A stretch of 64,000 nucleotides of DNA from positions 136,586 through 200,585 of the forward strand of contig NZ_QULN01000005.1 in assembly GCF_003481705.1 (NCBI RefSeq). The letters are read 5' to 3'. This stretch comes from Butyricicoccus sp. OM04-18BH (lineage in GTDB: Bacteria > Bacillota > Clostridia > Oscillospirales > Butyricicoccaceae). The position numbers and the translations under genes were made by a program. The first letter of the stretch is position 1. Every line of letters begins with the position of its first letter. Positions 36,923-44,647 of the stretch are shown here, piece after piece. Under the pieces are notes generated by a model, which was not told the origin of the DNA, searched no databases, and worked only from the letters and a program-made list of their open reading frames with translations.

Positions 36923-37429
36923 TTACAGGTCATGCGCCAGTGCGCGAAGCTGTCCGCGCACGCTTTTATCGTATGTTACGCCGTCGATCTCGGCTGTAAA
37001 GCCGCCGAGCAGCGTTTCGTCCGTCACAATCTCGAACGTAACCGCGCGGTAGCCGTGCCGTGCGCACAGCAGGCGGGCCAGTGCGCCGAGCGACTGCTCC
37101 TCCGGCTCACGGGCGCTGCGGAATACACACAGACCCTCGCCGTTTTCGCGCAGCTCGAGCAGACGGAACTGCCGGACGATCTCGGGCAGGAGCGCAAAGC
37201 GGTTTTTATCCGCCAGCAGCAGATAGAAATGCCGCAGCGCTCCCCGCGCATAAAAATCGGGCAGCCGGGCCAGCACGGCCTTTTTCTCCCGTGCCGACAC
37301 GGCGGGCGAGCACAGGGCGTCCCACAGCTCCGCGCAGCCGGTCAGGCAGTCGGCAGTGCGCCGCAGCTCGCTCAGCGTGCACCCGGCATGGCGCAGCGCC
37401 CCGGCATACTGTACGGCGGTCGAGCTCAT
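36923..37429 (-). CDS. atpH: ATP synthase F1 subunit delta
   Basis: A protein of 168 residues, helical throughout the first two thirds (QYAGALRHAGCTLSEL...), with the C-terminal signature TLLGGFTAEIDGVTYDKSVRGQLRAL that contacts subunit b. It links F1 to the peripheral stalk. Its ATG overlaps the atpF stop by four bases (ATGA). Confidence 0.93.
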   Translation of the reverse strand: MSSTAVQYAGALRHAGCTLSELRRTADCLTGCAELWDALCSPAVSAREKKAVLARLPDFYARGALRHFYLLLADKNRFALLPEIVRQFRLLELRENGEGLCVFRSAREPEEQSLGALARLLCARHGYRAVTFEIVTDETLLGGFTAEIDGVTYDKSVRGQLRALAHDL

Positions 37430-37917
37430 CGTGCGGCCTCCGTTTCTTCGCGCAGGAAATCGTCGATCATAACGCGGTCGGTGTCGCTGTCGAGCGTCTG
37501 CCGGGATACCTTTGCGGTGGTCAGCAGAACGAGAGCGGCGAGCTCCTTTTTCGCCTCGCGGAGCATCTGCGCCCGCTCGGATGCACGGCGCTGCGCCGAC
37601 TGCTCCTCCAGACGCTGCACGGCGGTGCGGGCCTCCGCGACCAAACGGTCGTATTCCTGCTGACCGCGTGCGCGGGCGTCCTCTATGATCTGCGCGGCCT
37701 CCGCCTTCGCAGAGGCGAGCTGCGCCGCATGCGCGGTCTGCTGCTGCTCGGCCTCGGCCAGACGCCTGTCTGCCTGATCGAGCGTGTCCGATACCTCCTG
37801 TGCGCGGTCGTCCAGCATTCTGGTGATCGGCCCGAACAGGAATTTCTTCATCAGCACGAACAGGATCAGCAGGTCAACAAACACCCAGATGATCTGTGCA
37901 TTTAGATTGAGGATCAT
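37426..37917 (-). CDS. atpF: ATP synthase Fo subunit b
   Basis: A protein of 163 residues with a single N-terminal membrane helix (AQIIWVFVDLLILFVLMKKFLFGP) followed by a long amphipathic helix with many Ala/Glu/Arg (about 35-150). It forms the stator stalk. GGGGTGAG precedes the ATG. Confidence 0.95.
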   Translation of the reverse strand: MILNLNAQIIWVFVDLLILFVLMKKFLFGPITRMLDDRAQEVSDTLDQADRRLAEAEQQQTAHAAQLASAKAEAAQIIEDARARGQQEYDRLVAEARTAVQRLEEQSAQRRASERAQMLREAKKELAALVLLTTAKVSRQTLDSDTDRVMIDDFLREETEAAR

Positions 37918-37932
37918 TCGATCTCACCCCGA

Positions 37933-38148
37933 TCAATTCATGAAGATGAGCAGGATAGCGATCAGGAAGCCGTAGATGGCGGTTGCCTCTGCCAGCGCAC
38001 AGCCGAGGATCAGGTTCTTGCTGATCTGGCCCGAGGCCTCCGGCTGACGGGCGATGGCCTCCGAGGATTTCGCGGTCGCGTAGCCGATACCGAGACCGGC
38101 GCCGATGCCGGTCAGAACTGCGATAGCCGCACCAATTGCAATACTCAT
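37933..38148 (-). CDS. atpE: ATP synthase Fo subunit c
   Basis: A protein of 71 residues forming two helices joined by the polar loop ARQPEA (33-38). The ion-binding carboxylate is Glu54. Na+-type c-rings such as that of Ilyobacter have a Gln in helix 1 and a Ser directly after the Glu. Here these positions are Ile21 and Ala55, so H+ coupling is more likely. AAAGGAC precedes the ATG. The gap to atpB is 32 bp. Confidence 0.95.
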   Translation of the reverse strand: MSIAIGAAIAVLTGIGAGLGIGYATAKSSEAIARQPEASGQISKNLILGCALAEATAIYGFLIAILLIFMN

Positions 38149-38180
38149 TTTTTGTAGTCCTTTCTCAAATAAAACAGTGG

Positions 38181-38867
38181 TTACTCAAGCGATTCCGACA
38201 GGAAAAGCGTCGTCAGAAAGACGAATACGACTGCCTGTAGCATGCCGTCGAACACATCGAAATACAGGCTCAGCGGGATGGGCACAACGACCGGAACGGC
38301 CATCTTGACCAGCTCCATAATGACGAAGCCGGCGAAGATGTTGCCGAACAGTCGCATGCAGAGCGACAGCGGCCGAATGCCGATCTCCATGATGTTGAGC
38401 GGCGTGACGACCGCGACCGGCTCGCTGAACTTCTTCAGACCGCCGCGCAGACCGTGGAAGCGGAACTGCGCGCCGTAGATCAGCAGGGCGCTCATGATCG
38501 CCAGACCGGCGGTCACGTTCAGGTCCTTGGTCGGCGGGGTAACGCCGAACAGTCCGGCCATGTTCGCCAGCGCGAGATACAGACCGACCGTGCCGAGATA
38601 CGGCGCGAACAGGCGCCAGTATTTGTCGCCCAGCGTGTCGCGGCAAAAGCCGTTGATGAAGCCCACCAGCATTTCAGCGGCCGCCTGCCGGCGTCCCGGC
38701 CGTTTTCGCAGCCCGTGCGTCAGCCAGACGGCGAGCAGGGTCAGCACCGCTATGATGACCCAGCTTACCACGGCGGATTCCGGTACCGGTATCCCGCCAA
38801 ACAGCGGAATCTCGAACGCAATGTGGGTTTGCAGCTCGGCATTCAATTCCGCTTTGATTTCTCCCAA
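38181..38867 (-). CDS. atpB: ATP synthase Fo subunit a
   Basis: A protein of 228 residues with five or six membrane helices. It includes the essential arginine in LCMRLFGNIFAGFVIMELV and the C-terminal helix FDGMLQAVVFVFLTTLF. It forms the ion half-channels against the c-ring. The start is TTG at 38867, seven bases after GAGGTG; the nearby ATG is out of frame. It is the first gene of the operon; no atpI precedes it. Confidence 0.94.
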   Translation of the reverse strand: MGEIKAELNAELQTHIAFEIPLFGGIPVPESAVVSWVIIAVLTLLAVWLTHGLRKRPGRRQAAAEMLVGFINGFCRDTLGDKYWRLFAPYLGTVGLYLALANMAGLFGVTPPTKDLNVTAGLAIMSALLIYGAQFRFHGLRGGLKKFSEPVAVVTPLNIMEIGIRPLSLCMRLFGNIFAGFVIMELVKMAVPVVVPIPLSLYFDVFDGMLQAVVFVFLTTLFLSESLE

Positions 38868-38902
38868 AGGGCATCACCTCGTTTGTTTTGCTTTGCGTTC
38901 CT

Positions 38903-38931
38903 ATTGTAGAAATCCGACGGGTTCTGCGCAA
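38903..38931 (-). promoter_or_regulatory. Promoter of the ATP synthase operon
   Basis: On the minus strand TTGCGC (38926-38931), a 17-base spacer and TACAAT (38903-38908). Confidence 0.55.
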
Positions 38932-38941
38932 GCTTACGAAA

Positions 38942-38976
38942 ATAAAAAAAATAAACCCGCGCAATTTGACGGGTTT
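38942..38976 (-). terminator. Terminator insulating the atp promoter
   Basis: On the minus strand AAACCCG pairs with CGGGTTT and ATTTTTTTTATTTT follows. It stands upstream of the atp promoter and would stop stray antisense transcripts from the kinase region. Confidence 0.6.
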
Positions 38977-38997
38977 CATAAAATTTCCGAAAGCGAT

Positions 38998-39026
38998 TTG
39001 ATGAATTTTGACCAGCGTGCTATGAT
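38998..39026 (+). promoter_or_regulatory. Promoter of the sensor kinase gene
   Basis: TTGATG (38998-39003), a 17-base spacer and TATGAT (39021-39026). The transcript would begin only about 10-25 bases before the start codon. Confidence 0.6.
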
Positions 39027-39042
39027 ATAAAATAGCTTTTCC

Positions 39043-40683
39043 ATGGGGGGAATGAAATTGACAAATACATATTCTTCCGGCTCGCTGCACCGGCGTGTGC
39101 GCCGGATGCTGATCCTGTGCATTGCCGTGGTCGTACTTCTGGCGACGTCGGTCGGCCTGGGCATCAGTCTGCATCAGGAGGTGCGCACGCGCGATCAGCT
39201 GCTGTCCAACGCCGCTCAGATGGCGGCCGACGCGCCGCTCCTGACGGATACGATCCAGACCGATACCGCGCAGCAGTATCTCGAACGGACCGTCCGCCGC
39301 GTAGCCGCGGTGGATATGCTCGGCATATATGACGTACAGGGCAGACCTTTGGTATTCTACGATCTCGCCGCCGGCGAGGGAGAGGCGTCCGTGCTGCCGA
39401 TCCTGCGGGCCGATACGGTCCGCCGCCTGTACAGCGAGCAAAAACCGCTGCTTTCCAGCGATGAGATGCCGGAGGGCGCCGACCGCTGCGCCTACGCCGT
39501 GGTGCGCGATGAAAACGGACAGGCGTTCGGCATCGTGATGGCGGGTCTGTATCTGCGCTCCTATCGCCGGACGGTGCTGCGCGTGCTGCTGTTCTACTGT
39601 CTGATCACCCTGCTCGCGCTCGGTGTCGGCAGTCTGCTCAGCGTGCGCTTCTCTAATCATATCAAGCAGGAGCTGCTCGGCTATGAGCCGGATGCGTTCC
39701 GTCAGCTGTTTTTGCAGCGTATGGATATCCTCGATGCGCTCGACGAGGGTCTGCTGGCCATTGATTCGCACAGCACGATCACCTATATCAACCGTGCGGC
39801 GGCGGACATCCTCAGCATCCGCACGAGTGATGCGCTCGGACAGCCGCTCAGGGCGATCTATCCGCGTTCGACCATCGCGCGCGTCATGCAGACCGGAAAA
39901 AGCGAGTACAACATCAGTCTGGAATCCATCAAGCACGTTTCGGTCATATCCGACCGCATGCCGCTCTGGCGCGACGGGGAGATCGAGGGCGCGATCGCTA
40001 TTTTCCGCAACCGCACCGAGGTCACAAGGCTGGCGCAGGATCTGACCGGCGTACAGCATATCGTAGAGGCGCTGCGGGCGTATACGCACGAATTCACCAA
40101 CAAGCTGCATGTCATTCTCGGTCTGCTCCAGCTCGGGGAAAACAGGCAGGCCGAGGAATACGTTCTGCGTCTGACGAAGACGCGCGCACACTCGATCAGC
40201 TATATCTCCGAGCGCATTCAGGAGCCGTCGGTCGCGGCTCTCCTGATCGGCAAATCATACCGCGCCGCCGAGCTGGGCATTCGGTTCGTCCTCGACCCGG
40301 CCAGCGAGCTGCGCGGGGACGGACAGTACCTGCCGGCCAGCAGCCTGATCACCATCCTCGGCAATCTGACGGAAAATGCGTTCGACGCCCTGCGCAGCGC
40401 ACCGGAGAATGCGCAGAAGGAAGTGACGGTCAGCATCCGCGAGGGTGAGCACGGCATGCTCCTCAGCGTGGATGACAGCGGCACAGGCATGGCAGCGCCG
40501 CAGCTCGACCGTATTTTTGAGCGCGGCTTCTCGACCAAGGGCGAGGGACGCGGCACAGGACTTTCGCTCGTCAAGGAGACCGTAGATGCCTTCGGCGGCA
40601 CGATCCGCGTGGAGTCCGAGCCGGGCATCGGCAGCTCATTCATCATCACACTTTCCGACGCGGAAAGCCGCGCACAGACCTAA
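39043..40683 (+). CDS. DcuS/CitA-type sensor histidine kinase
   Basis: A protein of 546 residues. It has a first membrane helix (about 22-44), an extracytoplasmic PAS-like sensor (about 45-175) with DVQGRPLVFYD and RCAYAVVRDENGQAFGIVMAG, and a second helix (about 182-205). A cytoplasmic PAS domain (about 222-330) follows. The Spo0B-like phosphoacceptor AYTHEFTNKLHVILGLLQLG (about 347-366) and the ATPase domain (ENAFDAL, DDSGTGM, GRGTGLSLV) complete it. The family senses C4-dicarboxylates or citrate. The start could be ATG 39043, ATG 39052 or TTG 39058; only the last is well spaced behind GGGGGGA. The gene pairs with the regulator at 40700. Confidence 0.9.
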   Translation: MGGMKLTNTYSSGSLHRRVRRMLILCIAVVVLLATSVGLGISLHQEVRTRDQLLSNAAQMAADAPLLTDTIQTDTAQQYLERTVRRVAAVDMLGIYDVQGRPLVFYDLAAGEGEASVLPILRADTVRRLYSEQKPLLSSDEMPEGADRCAYAVVRDENGQAFGIVMAGLYLRSYRRTVLRVLLFYCLITLLALGVGSLLSVRFSNHIKQELLGYEPDAFRQLFLQRMDILDALDEGLLAIDSHSTITYINRAAADILSIRTSDALGQPLRAIYPRSTIARVMQTGKSEYNISLESIKHVSVISDRMPLWRDGEIEGAIAIFRNRTEVTRLAQDLTGVQHIVEALRAYTHEFTNKLHVILGLLQLGENRQAEEYVLRLTKTRAHSISYISERIQEPSVAALLIGKSYRAAELGIRFVLDPASELRGDGQYLPASSLITILGNLTENAFDALRSAPENAQKEVTVSIREGEHGMLLSVDDSGTGMAAPQLDRIFERGFSTKGEGRGTGLSLVKETVDAFGGTIRVESEPGIGSSFIITLSDAESRAQT

Positions 40684-40699
40684 GGAGGAACGATCTGCA

Positions 40700-41374
40700 A
40701 TGTATACAGTGGTCATTATTGAAGATGATCCGATGATCACGCGGCTGAACCGCCGTTATGTGGAGCAGGACAGCCGTTTTGCCGTCGTACAGACCTTTTC
40801 GGCGGCGCATCCGGCTCTGTTCTGGCTTCAGCACAATCCGATCGACCTGATCATCCTGGACGTTTACATGCCGCAGATGAGCGGCACCGAGCTGCTGCTG
40901 CAGCCCCGCGCGAAGGGCGTGGACGCGGACGTGATCATGGTAACGTCTGCAAACGATGCCAAAACAGTCAATGACGCGGTACGGCTGGGCGCCGTGGATT
41001 ATCTGGTCAAGCCCTTTGCCTATGAGCGGTTTCAGCAGGCGCTCGAGGTGTTCTGCCGCCGCCGGGAAAGCGTGCAGCGCGACAGCTTCAGTCAGGATGC
41101 GCTCGATCACACGCTGTTCCGGCAGACGGCGCCGGCGCCGTCTGCTGCTCCCCCGAAGGGCCTGCAAAGCCAGACTCTTGCGCGGATCGAGACCTATCTG
41201 CGCGCCGCGCCGGACGAGCGGCACACGAGCGATGAAATCGCCTCGCACGTCGGTCTGTCGGTCGTAACCGTGCGCCGGTACATGAATTATCTGACCGACC
41301 GGCAGATCATCGGCAGCGAAATGGACTACCTCACCGGCGGTCGGCCGTGTCTGGTGTATTTTCTGCGGCAGTAA
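40700..41374 (+). CDS. DcuR/CitB-type response regulator
   Basis: A protein of 224 residues with a receiver domain (1-118; EDD at 8-10, phosphoacceptor Asp in LIILDVYMPQMSG, KPF lysine) and a C-terminal helix-turn-helix (about 155-220; SDEIASHVGLSVVTVRRYMNYL) characteristic of CitB/DcuR. TAAGGAGG precedes the ATG at 40700. No dicarboxylate transporter or fumarase gene is adjacent, so its targets lie elsewhere. Confidence 0.92.
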   Translation: MYTVVIIEDDPMITRLNRRYVEQDSRFAVVQTFSAAHPALFWLQHNPIDLIILDVYMPQMSGTELLLQPRAKGVDADVIMVTSANDAKTVNDAVRLGAVDYLVKPFAYERFQQALEVFCRRRESVQRDSFSQDALDHTLFRQTAPAPSAAPPKGLQSQTLARIETYLRAAPDERHTSDEIASHVGLSVVTVRRYMNYLTDRQIIGSEMDYLTGGRPCLVYFLRQ

Positions 41375-41643
41375 GCGGGCGGTCTGCGCGGATACCGGGG
41401 GATTTCAGCGAAAAAACGCAGAGAGAAAGTTCTTCAATTACTTTGCCGCCGCCTGGAACCGGGACGGACCGGCTCTGCGCATGGCAGGAAAGCTGCTGGA
41501 TACCGCCCCGGCGGACCATCATCTGCTGCTCCTCTCTTCTGAATTTTGCTGGATTTGTCCCTCTGCTAATCAACTACAACCTTTGCCCTCAAGAACTGAC
41601 AAAACCTTTTAGAAATTTTTATGAACGCCAATCTGAACAGCAA

Positions 41644-41692
41644 AAACCGGAGCGTACAGCCTGAAATTCAGCTGTGCGCTCCGGTTTGTTTT
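41644..41692. terminator. Bidirectional terminator
   Basis: AAACCGGAGCG and CGCTCCGGTTT form a stem with an inner CAGC/GCTG pairing and T on both flanks. The surrounding region 41375-41936 contains no gene I can support; reading frames there lack ribosome sites. Confidence 0.7.
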
Positions 41693-41936
41693 GATGGTGC
41701 CAATATTGCGTTTTTTGCGTAGAAGATGTTGTAACAAGCAACGGATTTGATTGTTCAAATCCAGCCCCGCAGGGAAAAATCTCTGTGACCCTTACTGTCT
41801 TTTTGCAGCGACTCGATATTTTTCTTCATCTTGCGCGACGGCACATCGGGTAAAAACGAAAGAAAGCAGCAATGCAGCCTCCAAATACGAGGCGCATCAC
41901 CGCTTTGGTTTTCTGTTTTTTGAAATCCGGTGTGGG

Positions 41937-42629
41937 TTACAGCTCTTCCACCGACACAATTCCCTCGCGCCTGCCGACAAGTGTCAGCAGCTTTTCTACG
42001 CCGCAGCTGCGCGGCAGGCGCAGCGTAAAGATAGCGCAGGCGTTATGCTCACCGTTTTCTGCCGAGCGCGTAATCTGGATGTTCAGCACTTTAATATTGC
42101 AGCTGCGGTAGAGCTGAAGCACATCGTCCAGACAGTGCTTGCCCTCGTATTCCATATACAGATTGATCTCCGGCACATTTTCGAGCACGCGGTACTCGAT
42201 ACGCGAGAACACAAGCTCGGCGAGCATGATGAACACGGTCGCGAGAATGCCGCCCTCGTAGAAGCCGCCGCCAAAGGTGAGGCCGATGATGGCCGAGGTC
42301 CAGAGACCAGCCGCCGTGGTCAGACCCTTGACGCGCTGCCGCTTGGTAACGATGATGGTGCCCGCACCGATGAAGCCAATTCCGGCAACGACCTGCGCGC
42401 CCAGACGCGCCATATCGGTGAAATAGTGCATATTCAGATACAGATACTGACTCGTCAGCGTGGTGATGGCCGCGCCGATGCAGATGAGGATGTGCGTGCG
42501 GAAGCCGGCCGGGCGGCGCTTGTACGAGCGCTCGATACCGATAATGCCGCCGCAGATGAGCGCGCAGGCCAGACGCACGAACACGGAAAGCGTCGTCACG
42601 TCGCGCAGGCCGTCAAAAACAGATAACAT
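41937..42629 (-). CDS. MgtC/SapB-family membrane protein
   Basis: A protein of 230 residues with four or five N-terminal membrane helices carrying the family motifs (GGIIGIERSYKRRPAGFRTH, AGIGFIGAGTII, GLTTAAGLW) and a soluble C-terminal domain (about 145-230) resembling an ACT fold. MgtC proteins affect membrane potential and Mg2+ or phosphate homeostasis. Its start is 13 bp after a paralogue on the same strand. Confidence 0.92.
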   Translation of the reverse strand: MLSVFDGLRDVTTLSVFVRLACALICGGIIGIERSYKRRPAGFRTHILICIGAAITTLTSQYLYLNMHYFTDMARLGAQVVAGIGFIGAGTIIVTKRQRVKGLTTAAGLWTSAIIGLTFGGGFYEGGILATVFIMLAELVFSRIEYRVLENVPEINLYMEYEGKHCLDDVLQLYRSCNIKVLNIQITRSAENGEHNACAIFTLRLPRSCGVEKLLTLVGRREGIVSVEEL

Positions 42630-42642
42630 AGCAGTCCACTCC

Positions 42643-43368
42643 TTACAGCTCTTCGATCACGCAAAGGCAGTCCAGCTCCGCCAGATCGGAGAGAAGCTGC
42701 GTGTGCGGTATTTTTTCATTGAGGCGGATCGAGAAGATCGCACTTGGGTGCAGCGCCTCGCCACTTTTGTTCCGCTCGATATCGATGTCGTAGATCTGCA
42801 CGTTCTGCGCTTTCAGCTGATTGATGATGGTACTGATGTCCCCGAGCGAATAGAACTCCATGTACAGATTGATGTCACGCGCGTTCTCCTGTATGTACGC
42901 ATCCACAATTGGGAACAGGCGGATGCTGAGAAATATCATCGCGAATGCGATGAACACGCACTCGTAAAATCCTGCGCCGACCGCAAGGCCGGTGCAGGCC
43001 GATGCCCACAGACCAGCGGCAGTGGTCAGGCCCTTGACCTGCTGGCGGCCGGTAACGAGAATGGTTCCTGCGCCCAGAAAGCCGATGCCGTTGATGACCT
43101 GTGCGCCGAAACGCGAAACGTCGGTTTTTATGCCGATCTCTGCGCAAATATCCGACCACGGCCCTGTCACCATGGTAAATTCGTACAGGCTGAGCAGCAC
43201 GGTCAGCGCTGCGCCAAGACAGACGAGCATATAGGTGCGGAAACCGGCCGGACGGCGCTTGCGTCCGCGCTCCAGACCGATGCAGCCGCCGAGCAGCATC
43301 GCAAGGGCGAGCCGCACTACGACCGAGGCGAAATGAAGTTCGCGCAGGTATTGTATCATTCCACTCAT
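42643..43368 (-). CDS. MgtC/SapB-family membrane protein, second copy
   Basis: A protein of 241 residues with the same layout as its downstream neighbour: GGCIGLERGRKRRPAGFRTY, NGIGFLGAGTI, GLTTAAGLWASACTG, then a C-terminal domain (about 150-241). The start is taken at ATG 43368; ATG 43359 is nearly as good behind GAGGAG. The pair arose by tandem duplication with strong divergence of the C-terminal halves. No Mg2+ M-box leader was recognised upstream. Confidence 0.9.
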   Translation of the reverse strand: MSGMIQYLRELHFASVVVRLALAMLLGGCIGLERGRKRRPAGFRTYMLVCLGAALTVLLSLYEFTMVTGPWSDICAEIGIKTDVSRFGAQVINGIGFLGAGTILVTGRQQVKGLTTAAGLWASACTGLAVGAGFYECVFIAFAMIFLSIRLFPIVDAYIQENARDINLYMEFYSLGDISTIINQLKAQNVQIYDIDIERNKSGEALHPSAIFSIRLNEKIPHTQLLSDLAELDCLCVIEEL

Positions 43369-43393
43369 TTGATGTAGGTTCTCCTCACTCGAT

Positions 43394-43432
43394 AAAAAGT
43401 GCACACGCTGCCAATATGTATGCAGCGTGTGC
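43394..43432 (-). terminator. Terminator after the endonuclease-fold gene
   Basis: On the minus strand GCACACGCTGC pairs with GCAGCGTGTGC and ACTTTTT follows. Confidence 0.85.
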
Positions 43433-43457
43433 AGCTTTCTACAATAGATTTCAGTAT

Positions 43458-44501
43458 TTACTTTGCGAAGCGACAGTCTGCCCAGCAGGCGTTGTGGTCG
43501 GACAGCTCGGGACCGGTGAACTTCGCCAGCGCGCTGCCCGGCTCGGCCCAGGTGCAGTCCTTCGTTTCGGTCGAAATCGTGCCGTGATCGACGCATTCCA
43601 TGCCGCGCGCCATCAGCCAGTCCAGCTTGAGCAGCATGCTCTTGCCGCCCGGCATCGGCTTGCGGCGCGTGCCCTCGATGCTGCTGAACTCGCGGTAGGA
43701 GAAGCCGTTTTCCTCGGCCTGCGGCAGGACGCGCTCGTATTTCTCGACCGCCGCCATGTGCTTCGCGAGGCGCTCCGGGTCGTTGAACAGCGCGGTGAAG
43801 CCCGGAATATCGTTGCCGTCGAAGGTGTTGGTGTTCAGGTCGCCGCCAATCATGACCGGCGTGTCCGGCGCGAACGAACGGCGGATCTCATCATATACGA
43901 CTGCCATCTGCGCTGCGCGGCCCTCGCTGTCCGCACGGTTCTCCAGATGAACGCTGACCGCGCCGACCTCGCGTCCGCCGATGTCGAGCGAGCAGACGAT
44001 GGCGACACGTGCGCCGATGCGCTTCTGGCGGTCGTAGTACCAGTTGTACTGCTCGGGCATATGAACGACCTTCGCCCAGCGGATGGGCCAGCGGGAGAAC
44101 AGGGCGTTGCCGTGGAAGCCCTTGTTGTCCTCGGGATTTACCAGCTCGATGAACTCCAGACCATAGGCATAGTTCATGCCGATGGACTTGGCGATCTCAT
44201 ACGCCACGTTGCAGTTGCCCGAACGGACCGCGCCGTCATCCAGCTCGTTGGCGTAGATGATGTCCATGTTTTTGAGGTCGGGGCACATATTGAGAAAGTC
44301 GATGGTTTCGTGAAGCGTCTGGCCGCGTTCGATGTTGAACACGACATGGCGCAGCACCTCGGGCACCTCAGCCGGTGCCTCGACCAGATTGTGCACCTCG
44401 CACTGCTGGTACTGCGGAATTTTATCCATTACCTTGAACTGACCGAGCGTCGGTACCAGATTGCCGAGGGCGATACGGTTTTCATAGGACATAGTTTCCA
44501 T
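43458..44501 (-). CDS. Endonuclease/exonuclease/phosphatase-family protein
   Basis: A protein of 347 residues with the DNase I-like fold: VFNIERG at the first strand, NELDDG metal site (about 85-91), VSVHLEN (about 178-184), GGDLNTNT (about 222-229) and C-terminal SDHN (about 334-337). These are the catalytic Asp/His/Asn residues of the family. There is no signal peptide, so it is cytoplasmic. The substrate may be a phosphodiester or sugar phosphate; it is not defined. Confidence 0.85.
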   Translation of the reverse strand: METMSYENRIALGNLVPTLGQFKVMDKIPQYQQCEVHNLVEAPAEVPEVLRHVVFNIERGQTLHETIDFLNMCPDLKNMDIIYANELDDGAVRSGNCNVAYEIAKSIGMNYAYGLEFIELVNPEDNKGFHGNALFSRWPIRWAKVVHMPEQYNWYYDRQKRIGARVAIVCSLDIGGREVGAVSVHLENRADSEGRAAQMAVVYDEIRRSFAPDTPVMIGGDLNTNTFDGNDIPGFTALFNDPERLAKHMAAVEKYERVLPQAEENGFSYREFSSIEGTRRKPMPGGKSMLLKLDWLMARGMECVDHGTISTETKDCTWAEPGSALAKFTGPELSDHNACWADCRFAK

Positions 44502-44563
44502 TTGTTTGTTACACGCCTTTCAAGTTTGTTATGCGCCGGGATAGGGCCATGCGAAATAAGGGG

Positions 44564-44594
44564 CAGCCGGCAGAATACATGACTCCGCCGGCTG
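44564..44594 (-). terminator. Terminator-like hairpin after the GPH gene
   Basis: CAGCCGGC pairs with GCCGGCTG across a 15-base loop; the minus-strand flank is CCCCTTATTT, a weak T-tract. Confidence 0.45.
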
Positions 44595-44647
44595 TTGCCA
44601 TATAAGGGAAGAAAAAGATGATTAGTGAGTGTCAGAGTCTGTCGGAG

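Noticed and set aside
41347..41664. 105-residue ORF after the response regulator
   Set aside because: It overlaps the regulator gene, has no ribosome site and has an atypical Pro/Ser-rich composition.
42630..43457. Mg2+ M-box riboswitch before the MgtC genes
   Set aside because: The 89-bp region upstream of the first MgtC gene is occupied mainly by a terminator and is too short for an M-box.
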